A DNA stretch of 64,000 nucleotides, taken from NCBI RefSeq assembly GCF_014199985.1, contig NZ_JACHOS010000007.1, forward strand, positions 236,858 to 300,857, written 5' to 3'. The notes beneath the pieces were generated by a model. It ran no database searches, had not been told where the DNA came from, and saw only the letters and a list, made by a program, of their open reading frames with translations. Source of the DNA: Methylorubrum rhodesianum (GTDB lineage Bacteria; Pseudomonadota; Alphaproteobacteria; Rhizobiales; Beijerinckiaceae). Both the position numbers and the translations under genes were made by a program. Below, piece after piece: positions 1 through 10,300 of this stretch (within the stretch, counting starts at the first letter, position 1; each line of letters opens with the position of its first letter).

Positions 1-656
1 CCAAGAGGCTCGGCGCCACGCCGATGGACCGGCCCGAGGACATCGAGGCGAACCCGCGCACCGGCCGGGTCTACGTGATGCTGACCAACAACGTGAAGCG
101 CACGGCCGACCAGACCGACCCGAGCAACCCGCGCGGCCCCAACGCCTTCGGGCACGTCATCGAGATCGCTCCCGACCAGACCGACCACGGTGCCGAGACC
201 TTCCGCTGGGAGGTGCTGGTGCGCTGCGGCGACCCGGCCAAGCCCGAGGTGAAGGCGAGTTTCTCCGCGCTGACCACCGAGAACGGCTGGTTCGGCATGC
301 CCGACAACTGCACCTTCGACGGGCGCGGCCGACTCTGGATCGCCACCGACGGCAACAACCGCCGTGCCACCGGCCGGGCCGACGGTATCTGGGCGGTGGA
401 GACGGAAGGGCCGCGCCGGGGCACCGCGCGCCACTTCCTGCGGGTTCCGGTGGGAGCCGAGATGTGCGGCCCCTGCTTCACCCCCGACGACGAGACCTTC
501 TTCGTCGCCGTCCAGCATCCCGGCGAACCCGACGAGGAAGGCGCGCTCGGTTCCTACCAGAAGCCGTCCACCCGCTGGCCGGATTTCTCGCCCGACATGC
601 CGCCGCGGCCGTCGGTGGTGGCGGTGACGCGGAAAGGGGGCGGGCCGATCGGGTGA
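1..656 (+). CDS. PhoX-type (DUF839) alkaline phosphatase, C-terminal part
   Basis: The reading frame is open from the left edge (codons begin at base 3), so this is the C-terminal part of a longer gene. The visible roughly 217 residues include MDRPEDIEANP, a long acidic loop, WFGMPDNCTFD and WIATDGNN. These are hallmarks of the PhoX/DUF839 family of beta-propeller phosphatases, which in characterised members are periplasmic Ca/Fe-dependent phosphomonoesterases that release phosphate from organic esters. The N-terminal Tat signal expected for the family would lie outside the window. The next gene, glyS, starts about 130 bases later and is functionally unrelated. The family assignment is firm; the substrate is inferred. 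Confidence 0.85.
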   Translation, partial: KRLGATPMDRPEDIEANPRTGRVYVMLTNNVKRTADQTDPSNPRGPNAFGHVIEIAPDQTDHGAETFRWEVLVRCGDPAKPEVKASFSALTTENGWFGMPDNCTFDGRGRLWIATDGNNRRATGRADGIWAVETEGPRRGTARHFLRVPVGAEMCGPCFTPDDETFFVAVQHPGEPDEEGALGSYQKPSTRWPDFSPDMPPRPSVVAVTRKGGGPIG

Positions 657-784
657 GAAGGGGCGGGCCGAAACGCCCCCCGCCATCGCTTCGCTGGCGC
701 GCGTGATGACGAAGCGCGCGCGGTGACAGATGACGTCCATCTCCCGTCTCGACGCGGCTTGAGCGGAGGGCTATTCCCGCGCGC

Positions 785-2959
785 ATGCCTGACCTTCTGC
801 TCGAACTCCGCTCCGAAGAGATCCCCGCGCGCATGCAGCGGCGCGCGGCCGAGGATCTGAGGAAGCTCGTCACCGACGCGCTGGTCGAGCGAGGTTTCCT
901 CTACGAGGGCGCCAAGGCGTTCGCGACGCCGCGGCGGCTGGCGCTGCACGTCGCCGGACTGCCCGCCCGCGGAGAGGCCGTACGCGAGGAGCGGCGCGGC
1001 CCGCGCGTCGGTGCCCCCGAGGCGGCTCTGCAGGGCTTTCTGAAGAGCGCGGGGCTGTCGAGCCTCGATCAGGCCACCACCGTCACCGACCCGAAGAAGG
1101 GCGAGTTCTACCTCGCGGTGATCGAGCGGCCCGGCCGCGAGACGATCGACGTGCTGGCCGAGATCCTGCCGGGCATCATCCGGAATTTCCCCTGGCCGAA
1201 ATCGATGCGCTGGGGCGCGGCCTCGGCCCAGCCCGGTTCCCTGCGCTGGGTGCGCCCGCTGCAATCGATCGTTGCCACCTTCGGCCCCGAGACCGAGACG
1301 CCGGACGTCGTGCCGTTCTCGGTCGACGGCATTGCCGCCGGCACGACCACCAGCGGCCACCGCTTCCTGAAGCCGGAGCCGTTCGAGGTGCGCCGCTTCG
1401 ACGACTACGTGCAGGCGCTGGAGCGGGCCGATGTGATCCTCGACGCCGACCGGCGCAAGGACATCATCCTGCACGACGCCAAGGATCTGGCCTTCGCCCG
1501 CGGCCTCGACCTCGTCGAGGATGAGGGCCTGCTGGAGGAAGTCGCCGGGCTGGTGGAGCGGCCCGTGGTGCTGATGGGTGCCTTCGAGGAACGCTTCCTG
1601 GAAATCCCGGCCGAGGCGATCCGCGCGACGATCCGCGCCAATCAGAAGTGCTTCGTGCTGCGCAAATCCGGTTCCGAGGAACTGGCACCGGCCTTCGTAC
1701 TGGTCTCGAATCTTCTCGCCTCGGACGGCGGCGCGGCGATCACCGCCGGCAACGAGCGCGTGGTGCGCGCCCGCCTCTCCGACGCGAAGTTCTTCTGGGA
1801 AACCGACAAGGCCGTGAGGCTGGAGGACCGCCTCCCGAAGCTCGATTCGATCGTCTTCCACGAGAAGCTCGGCACGCAGGGCGAGCGGGTCAACCGCATC
1901 GCCGGCCTGGCCCGTCGGATCGCCTCCGCCATCGACATCCGGTTCGACCTCGATCTCGTCGAGCGGGCCGCGCGCCTCGCCAAGGCGGATCTCGTGACCG
2001 AGATGGTCGGCGAGTTTCCGGAGCTTCAGGGCTTGATGGGCCGCAAATATGCGACCTTGCAGGGCGAGGATCCCCGCGTCGCGGCCGCCATCGAGGAGCA
2101 TTACAAGCCGCTCGGCCCGAGCGACCGTGTGCCGACGGAGATCGTTTCGATCGCGGTCGCGATGGCCGACAAGCTCGATCTGCTCGCCGGATTCTGGTCG
2201 ATCGACGAGAAGCCGACGGGTAGCAAGGATCCGTTCGGTCTGCGGCGCGCCGCGCTCGGCGTGATCCGCCTGATCCTCGAGAACGGATTGCGCCTGCCGC
2301 TTCTCGACGGGCCGATCTGGGATGCCTTCGACGAATTGCCGGGCAAGTCCGCCGTGGTGCTCGACCTGTCGGGCGCTGCCGCCCTCGACGCGCTCGACGG
2401 CGAGACCGATCTGACCGATCCGCGGGCGAAGGATCTCCTCGCTTTCCTCGCCGACCGCCTCAAGGTCTATCTGCGCGACCAAGGGGCCCGCCACGATCTG
2501 ATCGACGCCGTCTTCGCCCTGCCCGGTCAGGACGACCTGCTGATGGTCGTCCGCCGTGTCGAGGCGCTGGGTGAATTCCTCGGCACGGATGACGGCAAGA
2601 ACCTGCTCGCGGGCTACAAGCGCGCGGCCAACATCCTGCGCATCGAGGAGAAGAAGGACGGCCGTTCCTACGACGCCGTCCCCGATGCGGCGCTCGCGTC
2701 GTCCGGCCAGCCGGAGGAGCGGGCGCTCGCCGAGGCGCTTGCCGAGACCCGGCGGGAGGCGTCGGCGGCAGTGGCGGCCGAAGATTTCGCCGGGGCGATG
2801 CGGGCGCTGTCGCGCCTGCGGGCGCCGGTGGACGCCTTTTTCGAGAAGGTCACCGTCAACGCCGACGATCCGGCCCTTCGCCAGAACCGGCTCCTGCTCC
2901 TCAACGCCCTGCGCGCGGCCACCCGCGAGGTCGCAGACTTCTCGCGCATCGAGGGCTGA
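785..2959 (+). CDS. glyS: glycyl-tRNA synthetase beta subunit
   Basis: The product has 724 residues and begins [18 protein letters not shown], the characteristic start of GlyS. It is the beta chain of the alpha2-beta2 glycyl-tRNA synthetase, which charges tRNA-Gly in the cytoplasm; the beta subunit carries tRNA recognition. Visible family segments include the TFGPETE/HRFL region near residues 165-195, DAKFFWETD near residue 336, the [17 protein letters not shown] motif near 400, and the C-terminal anticodon-binding part with [11 protein letters not shown] near residue 690. The length is usual for the family. The alpha subunit gene glyQ, often directly upstream, is not seen here; the upstream neighbour is a PhoX-type phosphatase. 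Confidence 0.97.
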   Translation: MPDLLLELRSEEIPARMQRRAAEDLRKLVTDALVERGFLYEGAKAFATPRRLALHVAGLPARGEAVREERRGPRVGAPEAALQGFLKSAGLSSLDQATTVTDPKKGEFYLAVIERPGRETIDVLAEILPGIIRNFPWPKSMRWGAASAQPGSLRWVRPLQSIVATFGPETETPDVVPFSVDGIAAGTTTSGHRFLKPEPFEVRRFDDYVQALERADVILDADRRKDIILHDAKDLAFARGLDLVEDEGLLEEVAGLVERPVVLMGAFEERFLEIPAEAIRATIRANQKCFVLRKSGSEELAPAFVLVSNLLASDGGAAITAGNERVVRARLSDAKFFWETDKAVRLEDRLPKLDSIVFHEKLGTQGERVNRIAGLARRIASAIDIRFDLDLVERAARLAKADLVTEMVGEFPELQGLMGRKYATLQGEDPRVAAAIEEHYKPLGPSDRVPTEIVSIAVAMADKLDLLAGFWSIDEKPTGSKDPFGLRRAALGVIRLILENGLRLPLLDGPIWDAFDELPGKSAVVLDLSGAAALDALDGETDLTDPRAKDLLAFLADRLKVYLRDQGARHDLIDAVFALPGQDDLLMVVRRVEALGEFLGTDDGKNLLAGYKRAANILRIEEKKDGRSYDAVPDAALASSGQPEERALAEALAETRREASAAVAAEDFAGAMRALSRLRAPVDAFFEKVTVNADDPALRQNRLLLLNALRAATREVADFSRIEG

Positions 2960-3336
2960 GCAAAGGCGGCGGGCGGAGGATGTCTCTCCGCTCCGATCTG
3001 CCACGAGTACGCGGCAGCGACGAGAGCCGGACAGGCCGCGGCGGCCCATCGCTGGCTCGGCGGTCCTGAGGTTGGCGGTGCTCATCCATCAGCGAGGTGC
3101 CGCGCTCCCTCATCGCGAGACAACTGGGGATGGCATCCTCCGGAAGCCTCATTGTTTCCGATCGGCTGTCGCCGTCCGACGCGAAACCTGCTTCAGATTG
3201 ATTCACTTTCTTCCAAGGAAGCGGGTCCGAGCCGGTTGAAACGACCTGATCGGTGAATCCGCCTCTCAACATTCGGGCGAGCCCGCGGCGGGCGGTTTCC
3301 GCCGCGGGCCGACCGGCGCGGGCTCTCGTGTCGGCG

Positions 3337-4476
3337 ATGTCGGCTTTCGACCCACTTGCCCTGATCGACGCGTGCTACGCGGCCGCCCTCGAGCCCGAGA
3401 CGCGGTCCGGCGCGTGGTCCGACGCGCTCGACGGGATCGCCGATGCGGTCGGCGCGCGCGGGGGCGTGATCGTCTCGCACGATCCCGTGCGGACGGCGCA
3501 GACCCTGGCATCCGGGCGGATCGCCGACGTGAACCTCGATTACGGCGTCGGCGGCTGGTGGCAGCACGACACGCGCATCCGCCTCGGCCGGGCGCGCGGC
3601 ATCATGCGGCCGGGCACGGTCACGGTCGACGAGATGTATCTCACGGCCGAAGAGAAGCGGGCCGATCCGTTCTTCCAGCATTTCATCGAGCGCCACCGCC
3701 TTGGCAATCTCTGCGCCTATGTCGGCGCCGACCCGATGGACCGCTACACCCTGTCGTTCAGCGCTCCGCGCGATGTGCGGAAGGGCCCGTTCGAGGGCGC
3801 GGAGATCGAGCGGCTGGGGCTCGTCGGACCGCACGTCATCCGCGCCTTCAGGCTCACGGCGCTCGTCGGCGATCTGCGCCGGGAGACGGAGGGGCTGACC
3901 TCGGCCCTGGAACGGATGCGGGCCGGTCTCATCGTCCTCGATCCCCGCGGCCGGATCCGGCTCGTCAGCCCGGCGGCCGAGCGTCTGGCGACGGGCTATC
4001 TCATCCTGCGCACCGGTGCCGTACCGGCCGCCGCGGAGCCGATCGAGGGGGGGCGCTTCGATCGCTTCCTGAGCGACGTTCTGCCGGAGCAGACATGGCC
4101 GCGGCAGGACCGCCTCCTCCTGCGCCGCCGGGGCGGCGGGCGTCCGCTCTATGTCGAGGCGCTTCCCCTGCGCGGCGACGACCCGCTTCCGGCGGCCGGC
4201 GCCGGGCTCGGAGGCGGCGTCATCCTGCTCCTGCGCGATCTGCTCGCGCCGGCGACGCGTCCGATCGAACCGCTGCTGGAGCAGCTCGGCCTCACCCGGG
4301 CCGAAGCGCGGGTCGCCGCCCTGGTCGGGCGGGGCGCGGCGCCGCGGGAGGTGGCCGACCAGCTCGCTGTCGGCGAGAGCACGGTGCGCAGCCAGCTCAA
4401 GGCCGTCTACGGCAAGCTCGCGATCCGTCGCCAGAGCGAGCTCGCGGTCTTCATCACCCGCCTCGACAGCCTTTGA
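3337..4476 (+). CDS. LuxR-family helix-turn-helix transcriptional regulator
   Basis: The protein is about 379 residues from ATG 3337. A GTG at 3253 would add 28 Arg/Ala-rich residues and looks less natural; neither start has a strong ribosome binding site. The C-terminal roughly 60 residues form a LuxR/GerE winged helix-turn-helix (LTRAEARVAALV, then VADQLAVGESTVRSQLKAVYGKL). The centre has a PAS-like stretch (RAGLIVLDPRGRIRLVSPAAERL). The N-terminal half is an all-alpha/beta sensory region without a recognisable receiver or autoinducer domain. This domain order is common in alphaproteobacterial orphan regulators. It stands alone, convergent with the antiporter gene, so no target can be inferred from its neighbours. 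Confidence 0.82.
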   Translation: MSAFDPLALIDACYAAALEPETRSGAWSDALDGIADAVGARGGVIVSHDPVRTAQTLASGRIADVNLDYGVGGWWQHDTRIRLGRARGIMRPGTVTVDEMYLTAEEKRADPFFQHFIERHRLGNLCAYVGADPMDRYTLSFSAPRDVRKGPFEGAEIERLGLVGPHVIRAFRLTALVGDLRRETEGLTSALERMRAGLIVLDPRGRIRLVSPAAERLATGYLILRTGAVPAAAEPIEGGRFDRFLSDVLPEQTWPRQDRLLLRRRGGGRPLYVEALPLRGDDPLPAAGAGLGGGVILLLRDLLAPATRPIEPLLEQLGLTRAEARVAALVGRGAAPREVADQLAVGESTVRSQLKAVYGKLAIRRQSELAVFITRLDSL

Positions 4477-4489
4477 CGCGCACCCCGAC

Positions 4490-6307
4490 CTATTCCGGCT
4501 CGTCCCGCCGCTGACGCAGCTCCGGGACCGGCTGCTCGGGCTCGGAGACCGGGGCGACCTGCCCCTCCGAGCGGCTCGAATCCACGAACAGCCGCGCCTC
4601 GCCCTCGCGCACGCCGAGGCTGCGCAGCGCGTAGGTCATCATGCCGAGCGCCAGTTCGCGCTCGGCCATGAGGACGAGGCCGACGCCGTCCTCCTCCAGC
4701 CGGCGCCGCTCGCTGTCGCTGTGGGTGCGCACGACGCTGTCGATGCCAGGATTGTCCTTGCGGGCCTTGGCGAGCAGCCGCCGCGCCTGGTGCGGGTCGG
4801 GGGTGGCGATGACGACGAGGCGGGCCGAGGCGATGTCGGCGGCGTCCAGGATCCCCGGCGCCGTGGCGTCACCGAACACCGCCGGCACGCCCTGCATCCG
4901 CAATTCCTCGACCCGGCGTCGGTCTCGCTCCACCACCACGAAGGGCAGGTTCCAATCCTGCAACGCCTTGCCGATGGCGCTGCCGACGCGGCCGTAGCCG
5001 ACGATCACGGCATGGCCGCTCATCGCTGGGGCGGCGGTGCTCACCGGCAGCGGCGCGGCGGCACGGCGCTCGAGGCGGCGGCTCAGATCCGGCCGCTCGC
5101 CGAGCCAGCGCGACACCCGGTCGGCCAGCACGAAGAACAGCGGATTGAAGGTGATCGACAGGAGCGCGCCGCCGAGGATCAGGTCGCGCCCTTCCGGCGG
5201 AAGCAGCTTCAGGGCGATGCCGAGGCCGGCGAGAATGAACGAGAACTCGCCGATCTGCGCGAGGCTGGCGGCGATGGTGAGCGCCGTACCCACGGGATGG
5301 CCGAAGGCGAGCACGATGGCGATGGCCGCGAGCGACTTGCCCAGCACGATGACGCCGACCACGCCGAGGATCGAGAGCGGCTCGCGCAGGACGATCCCCG
5401 GATCGAACAGCATGCCGACCGAGACGAAGAACAGAACCGCGAAGGCGTCCTGCAGCGGCAGGGAATCGGCGGCCGCCTGGTGGCTGAGGTCGGATTCGGC
5501 GAGCACCATCCCCGCGAAGAAGGCTCCGAGCGCAAAGGAGACGCCGAACAGTTCGGAGGAGGCGTAGGCGATGCCGACGGCGCTCGCGAGCACCGCGAGG
5601 GTGAACAGCTCCCGCGAACCGGTGCGGGCGGCCAGTGCCAGCAGATAGGGAACGATCCGGCGGCCGCCGATCAGCATCACCGCGATGAACACGCCGACCT
5701 TCGCCAGCGTCAGGCCCAGCGTGACCCAGAGGCCGTGATCGGAAGCGACGTGGTGGCCCACCATCCCCGCCGCCTCCCCGCCCAGAGAGGGCGCCAGCGC
5801 CGGCAGAAGCACGAGGGCCACCACCATGGCGAGATCCTCGACGATCAGCCAGCCGACGGCGATGCGGCCCTTATCGGTATCGAGCAGGCCGCGGCCCTCG
5901 AGCGCCCGCAGCAGCACGACGGTGCTCGCCACCGAGAGCGCCAGCCCGAAGACGAGACCTGCCCCCGCGCCCCAGCCGAAGCCCCAGGCGAGGCCGGCGC
6001 CCATCGCGGTCGCCACCGCGATCTGCACGATCGCACCGGGCAGCGCGATGGTGCGCACCGCGAGCAGATCGCCGATGGAGAAATGCAGGCCGACGCCGAA
6101 CATCAGCAGGATGACGCCGAGTTCGGCGAGCTGGCTCGCCAGAGCCGGATCGCCGACGAAGCCGGGGGTGAAGGGACCGATGGCGATGCCGGCGACGAGG
6201 TAGCCGACCAAGGGCGGGAGCCGGATCCGCTGCGCCAGCATGCCGCCGATGAATGCGCAGACCAGACCGAGCGCGATGATCGAGATGAGTTCGGTCGCGT
6301 GCTGCAC
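4490..6307 (-). CDS. ybaL: YbaL/Kef-type cation:proton antiporter with RCK domain
   Basis: A 605-residue inner-membrane protein of the CPA2 family. Residues 1-400 are a 12-13 helix antiporter core containing PPLVGYLVAGIAIGPFTPG, LAELGVILLMFGVGLHFS and the helix-breaking VEDLAMVVALVLLP. Residues about 430-560 are a TrkA-N/RCK nucleotide-binding domain with GYGRVGSA at 437-444 and an acidic residue at the end of beta-2 (E460). The N-terminus aligns by eye with E. coli YbaL. It probably exchanges K+ for H+ under ligand control. It is monocistronic: convergent with the LuxR gene by a 13-base gap, and downstream of phaC on the same strand. The ion specificity is inferred. Confidence 0.92.
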   Translation of the reverse strand: MQHATELISIIALGLVCAFIGGMLAQRIRLPPLVGYLVAGIAIGPFTPGFVGDPALASQLAELGVILLMFGVGLHFSIGDLLAVRTIALPGAIVQIAVATAMGAGLAWGFGWGAGAGLVFGLALSVASTVVLLRALEGRGLLDTDKGRIAVGWLIVEDLAMVVALVLLPALAPSLGGEAAGMVGHHVASDHGLWVTLGLTLAKVGVFIAVMLIGGRRIVPYLLALAARTGSRELFTLAVLASAVGIAYASSELFGVSFALGAFFAGMVLAESDLSHQAAADSLPLQDAFAVLFFVSVGMLFDPGIVLREPLSILGVVGVIVLGKSLAAIAIVLAFGHPVGTALTIAASLAQIGEFSFILAGLGIALKLLPPEGRDLILGGALLSITFNPLFFVLADRVSRWLGERPDLSRRLERRAAAPLPVSTAAPAMSGHAVIVGYGRVGSAIGKALQDWNLPFVVVERDRRRVEELRMQGVPAVFGDATAPGILDAADIASARLVVIATPDPHQARRLLAKARKDNPGIDSVVRTHSDSERRRLEEDGVGLVLMAERELALGMMTYALRSLGVREGEARLFVDSSRSEGQVAPVSEPEQPVPELRQRRDEPE

Positions 6308-6321
6308 CCTGCTTCGATCCT

Positions 6322-6345
6322 CCTGGGGCGGAAGCCGGCCCCAGG
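6322..6345 (-). terminator. GC-rich hairpin between phaC and ybaL
   Basis: An 8-bp perfect inverted repeat (CCTGGGGC with GCCCCAGG) around an 8-base loop lies 72 bases past the phaC stop and just upstream of ybaL. There is no T-run, so it is either a weak terminator for phaC or part of the ybaL leader. Confidence 0.3.
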
Positions 6346-6416
6346 ATCAGATAAGGCAAATCACGGTCCCGTGTCCGCAACAGCGATGCGGTGGATGCAC
6401 GGTTCCTGTCGATTCC

Positions 6417-8234
6417 TCACCCCTTCATGCGCACGTAGGTGCCGGGCGCCGGGGCGAGGGAGGGCAGCGCCCCCGTTCCGGGAACGCGGGCGGGAACACG
6501 CTCGGGCGCCTGCTCCTCCAGCCACTGGAACCAGTAGGGCCACCACGAGCCCTCATGCTCCGTCGATTTCTCGATCCAGTCCGCGAACTTGCCCCGGGCC
6601 GGTCCGCCGGTGCGGAAGCCGTACTTGGCCTTCGGGCCCGGCGGGTTGACGACCCCCGCGATGTGGCCCGAGCCGGCCAGCACGTAATCGACCTTGCCGC
6701 CGAACTTGGCCGATCCCTCGAAGACCGAGAGCGCCGGGGCGATGTGGTCCTCGCGGGTGGCGAGATTGAAGACCGGCACCTTCACCTTCTTCAGGTCGAG
6801 GCGCACGTTGCCGAGCACCATCTGCCCCTTGGAGAGGGTGTTGTTGAGGTAGCAGTTGCGCAGGTAGAACGAGTGGTTGGCCGCCGGCATCCGGGTGGCG
6901 TCGGCGTTCCAGTACAGCAGGTCGAAGGCCGCCGGCGCCTTGCCGCGGACGTAGTTGTTGACGACGTAGGACCAGATCAGGTCGTTGGGCCTGAGCATGT
7001 TGAAGGCGTTGGCCATGCGCGCGCCTTCCAGATAGCCGCGCTCGGCCATCCGCTCCTCGATCGCCTTGATCTGCCCCTCGTCGGCGAAGACCTTGAGATC
7101 GCCCGCATGGGTGAAGTCGACCTGGGTCGTGAGGAAGGTCGCGCTCTTGATGCGGCGGTTTCCGGTGGCCGCCTGATAGGCCAGCGTCACGGCGAGCAGC
7201 GTGCCGCCGACGCAGTAGCCCGCCGCCGCGACCTCGGTCTCCCCGGTGGCCACGCCGATCATGTCGATGGCGGTCTCGATGCCCTCTCGCATGTAGGACT
7301 CGAAGTCCTTGTCGCGGTGGCGCTCGTCCGGGTTGACCCAGGAGATCACGAACACCGTGATCCCTTGCGAGACCATCCAGCCGATGAGGCTCTTCTTCGG
7401 GTTGAGATCGAGGATGTAGTACTTGTTGATCCAGGGCGGCACGATCAGCAGCGGGCGCTTCAGCACCGTCTCGGTCTTGGGCGCGTACTGGATCAACTCC
7501 ATCAGCTCGTTGCGGAAGATGACCTCGCCGGGCGTCACCGCGACGTCCTCGCCGAAGGTGAAGGCGTTGAGATCCGTCTGGCGCACCCGGAGCTGGCCGC
7601 CGCCCGCCTCCAGATCCTCCTGCAGCATCTTCATGCCGCGCATCAGGTTGGCACCGCCCTCCTCCAGCGTCTGGCGCAGGAGTTCCGGATTCGTCATCAC
7701 GAAGTTCGAGGGCGAGTAGGCCGACAGGAGCTGGCGCAGGTAGAACTCGGCCTTGTGGCGGGTGTGCTCGTCGATCCCCTCCGCCGTTTCGACCATTTCC
7801 TCCGCCCAGCGGCCGAGGATCAGGTAGCTCTGCTTGATGATGTCGAAGAGCGGATTGGCGCTCCAATCGGCGTGGGCGAAGCGCTTGTCCTTGGCCTCGG
7901 GCTCGGCGACCGGCGCGGCGGGCGCGCCCTGCATCCGGCTCAGGGTCGAGGCCCAGAGGGCGGCGAAGGACTGGCTGAGCTTGGTCTGGGCCTGCAGCGC
8001 CTTCTCGGGATCCTTCAGCCACGTCTCGGCGACCCGCGTGAGGGTGCGGGTCATCTCGTCGATCTCGTCGGCGCCCTGAAGCTTCGCGCCCGGCTGCAGC
8101 GTTCCCTGTCCCGCCTGCTCGAACGGTTTCAGGCTGGCCGCCGCCGATTGCCGGAATGCCTCCGCAAGTTGATTCGCGCTGTGCGCGATCCTCTCGAATT
8201 CCGGCGTTGCCGGGCTCATCCGCTCCGTGGCCAC
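6417..8234 (-). CDS. phaC: class I poly(R)-hydroxyalkanoate synthase
   Basis: A 605-residue cytoplasmic, granule-associated enzyme that polymerises (R)-3-hydroxyacyl-CoA into PHA. It has the N-terminal PhaC domain followed by an alpha/beta-hydrolase fold. The lipase-like box is GYCVGG with catalytic Cys341, followed by the Asp motif REDH and the His motif GSGHIAG. I chose the GTG at 8234 because GGGAGGA stands 9 bases upstream and because it gives the length I know for Methylobacterium PhaC; an ATG 15 bases further in and a longer frame opening at 8303 are alternatives. The divergent neighbour is a lipoprotein gene. No phaA, phaB or phasin gene is adjacent. Confidence 0.97.
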   Translation of the reverse strand: MATERMSPATPEFERIAHSANQLAEAFRQSAAASLKPFEQAGQGTLQPGAKLQGADEIDEMTRTLTRVAETWLKDPEKALQAQTKLSQSFAALWASTLSRMQGAPAAPVAEPEAKDKRFAHADWSANPLFDIIKQSYLILGRWAEEMVETAEGIDEHTRHKAEFYLRQLLSAYSPSNFVMTNPELLRQTLEEGGANLMRGMKMLQEDLEAGGGQLRVRQTDLNAFTFGEDVAVTPGEVIFRNELMELIQYAPKTETVLKRPLLIVPPWINKYYILDLNPKKSLIGWMVSQGITVFVISWVNPDERHRDKDFESYMREGIETAIDMIGVATGETEVAAAGYCVGGTLLAVTLAYQAATGNRRIKSATFLTTQVDFTHAGDLKVFADEGQIKAIEERMAERGYLEGARMANAFNMLRPNDLIWSYVVNNYVRGKAPAAFDLLYWNADATRMPAANHSFYLRNCYLNNTLSKGQMVLGNVRLDLKKVKVPVFNLATREDHIAPALSVFEGSAKFGGKVDYVLAGSGHIAGVVNPPGPKAKYGFRTGGPARGKFADWIEKSTEHEGSWWPYWFQWLEEQAPERVPARVPGTGALPSLAPAPGTYVRMKG

Positions 8235-8361
8235 GCGACACGTCCTCCCAGGGTGCGCCCGCATTCCGCCCCTTCCGGACGGCCCGAGCCTCGTTTCCGA
8301 CAAATTAACGCTCCACCCAGCAGATGTCGCCCGCTCCAGGATCGATTTTCAGCCCGTTGTC

Positions 8362-8727
8362 ATGATCTTGCGCCGTGCCGCCCGCGCCATTGTTCTGGTC
8401 CTGCCGGTCGCCGCCGCCGTGGCCTCGGCCGGCGGTTGTTCGAGCGACGTCAATCCGTTGAAGGCGGCGATGGTCAGCACGGGTTCCGGCATCAAGCCGG
8501 TGGAGGCGCCCGATTTCGTGGCGCAATCCCGCAAGAGCGACGCGACCTACCTGCCGGTGGGCGAATCGGCGCCCCGGCGCGCCATCCGCGCCCGCAACCC
8601 GGCCGGGCAGAGCGCGCTGCAGGCGGAACTCGAGGGCGCGCGCAACCGCAACGAGGCTAAGGGGCGCGCGGCGGAAGGGGCGGCCAAGGACGCCGCGAAG
8701 GGCCTCGCGCCGAACCCGGTGCAGTGA
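8362..8727 (+). CDS. small lipoprotein of unknown function
   Basis: A 121-residue protein starting MILRRAARAIVLVLP, with a lipobox-like SAGGC just after the hydrophobic stretch, so Cys24 would be lipidated. The mature part is polar and rich in Ala, Arg and Glu, and has no recognised domain. The frame stays open upstream to 8227, but that stretch overlaps the phaC start and has no signal sequence, so ATG 8362 is preferred. It is divergent from phaC across about 130 bases that must carry both promoters. The function is unknown; cell-envelope localisation is inferred from the lipobox. Confidence 0.65.
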   Translation: MILRRAARAIVLVLPVAAAVASAGGCSSDVNPLKAAMVSTGSGIKPVEAPDFVAQSRKSDATYLPVGESAPRRAIRARNPAGQSALQAELEGARNRNEAKGRAAEGAAKDAAKGLAPNPVQ

Positions 8728-8903
8728 GGAACCCGCTTCGATCGCCGGACCGAGGGCAGGGTCCGGCATCGTGATACGGGGCGAGATGCCGGGATTGAGA
8801 TTTCGTATCGGCGCGCGGGCGCGTCGGTGGTAAACAGACCGACTCCTCACCGCCGACGATTCCCCGCGGGAGGAGGGTTCGCGACACCGGACAGATCGAC
8901 GCC

Positions 8904-10124
8904 ATGACCGATTTCCACCGCATCAAGCGCCTTCCGCCTTACGTCTTCGAGCAGGTGAACCGGATCAAGGCCGCCGCCCGAGCCCGTGGCGCCGACATCA
9001 TCGATCTCGGCATGGGCAACCCCGACCTCGACGCCCCGCGCCACGTCATCGAGAAGCTCGTCGAGACCGCCGGCAAGCCGCGCACCGACCGTTACTCCGC
9101 CTCCAAGGGCATCGCCGGCCTGCGCCGGGCCCAGGCCGGCTACTATCAGCGCCGCTTCGGGGTGAGCCTCAACCCCGAGACGCAGGTGGTGGCGACGCTG
9201 GGCTCGAAGGAAGGCTTCGCTAACATGGCCCAGGCGATCACCGCGCCGGGCGACGTGGTGCTGGTTCCCAACCCGAGCTACCCGATCCACGCCTTCGGCT
9301 TCCTGATGGCGGGGGGCGTGATCCGCTCCGTGCCGGCCGAGCCGACCCCGGCGATGTTCCCGGCGCTGGAGAAGGCGGTCGTCCATTCGATCCCGAAGCC
9401 CGTGGCGCTCGTGGTCTGCTATCCCTCGAACCCGACGGCCTACGTCGCGAGCCTCGACTTCTACCGCGACCTCGTCGCCTTCGCGAAGAAGCACGAGCTG
9501 ATCCTGCTCTCGGATCTCGCCTATGCCGAGGTCTATTTCGACGACAAGAACCCGCCACCCTCCGTGCTGCAGGTGCCGGGTGCCATGGATTGCACGGTGG
9601 AGTTCACCTCGCTGTCCAAGACCTTCTCGATGGCGGGCTGGCGCATGGGCTTCGCGGTCGGCAACGAGCGACTGCTTGCGGCGCTGACGCGGGTGAAGTC
9701 CTACCTCGATTACGGCGCCTTCACGCCGATCCAGGTCGCGGCCACCGCCGCGCTCAACGGGCCGGACGACTGCATCAAGGAGATGCGGGCGACCTACAAG
9801 AAGCGCCGCGACGCCCTGATCGAATCCTTCGGCAAGGCCGGCTGGAAGCTGCCGACGCCGGAGGCCTCGATGTTCGCCTGGGTGCCGATCCCGGAGAAGT
9901 TCCGGGAGCTCGGCAGCCTGGAATTCTCCAAGCTGCTCCTGGAGAAGTCGGACGTCGCGGTGGCGCCGGGCATCGGCTTCGGCGAGCACGGCGACGAGTA
10001 TGTCCGCATCGCGCTCGTCGAGAACGAGCAGCGGATCCGGCAGGCGGCGCGCAACGTTCGCCGCTTCTTCGACAACGCCGACCGCACGCTCCACAACGTG
10101 GTGCCGATGCAGAAGGCGGTCTGA
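8904..10124 (+). CDS. AlaC-like class I/II PLP aminotransferase
   Basis: A 406-residue pyridoxal-phosphate enzyme of fold type I. It starts with the RIKRLPPYVF signature that also begins E. coli AlaC (glutamate-pyruvate aminotransferase). The substrate-binding MGNPD is at 37-41, the PLP-phosphate contact GSKEG at 100-104, VPNPSYPIH at 121-129, and the Schiff-base lysine K239 lies in SLSKTFSMAGWRMGF. The likely reaction is alanine plus 2-oxoglutarate to pyruvate plus glutamate. Automatic annotations of such proteins often read LL-diaminopimelate aminotransferase, which cannot be excluded from sequence alone. It is monocistronic, followed by a hairpin at 10165-10188. Confidence 0.9.
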   Translation: MTDFHRIKRLPPYVFEQVNRIKAAARARGADIIDLGMGNPDLDAPRHVIEKLVETAGKPRTDRYSASKGIAGLRRAQAGYYQRRFGVSLNPETQVVATLGSKEGFANMAQAITAPGDVVLVPNPSYPIHAFGFLMAGGVIRSVPAEPTPAMFPALEKAVVHSIPKPVALVVCYPSNPTAYVASLDFYRDLVAFAKKHELILLSDLAYAEVYFDDKNPPPSVLQVPGAMDCTVEFTSLSKTFSMAGWRMGFAVGNERLLAALTRVKSYLDYGAFTPIQVAATAALNGPDDCIKEMRATYKKRRDALIESFGKAGWKLPTPEASMFAWVPIPEKFRELGSLEFSKLLLEKSDVAVAPGIGFGEHGDEYVRIALVENEQRIRQAARNVRRFFDNADRTLHNVVPMQKAV

Positions 10125-10164
10125 GCCGGAAGGTTCTCCTGCCGCAGGTTGTTGCGGTGGGGCG

Positions 10165-10188
10165 ACAGGGCCGGGCAAACGGCCCTGT
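10165..10188 (+). terminator. hairpin after the aminotransferase gene
   Basis: A perfect 9-bp stem (ACAGGGCCG / CGGCCCTGT) with loop GGCAAA lies 41 bases after the stop codon. The T-run after it is weak (TTC), so termination efficiency is uncertain. Confidence 0.45.
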
Positions 10189-10300
10189 TCGCCTGCCCAT
10201 CGGGGGGGAGAAGCTTGTCAGTGAGCCTCCGTGTCCGCAGGGTCTTCTCCCGTTCCGCCGCCGGGCCGTCCCGGCGGGTCGACGTGTTTCGAGGACCCGC

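Noticed and set aside
554..3085. An 843-codon open frame on the minus strand opposite glyS.
   Set aside because: It is the antisense shadow of glyS in GC-rich codons; composition is Arg/Gly/Asp-heavy with no family motif or ribosome site, while glyS is certain.
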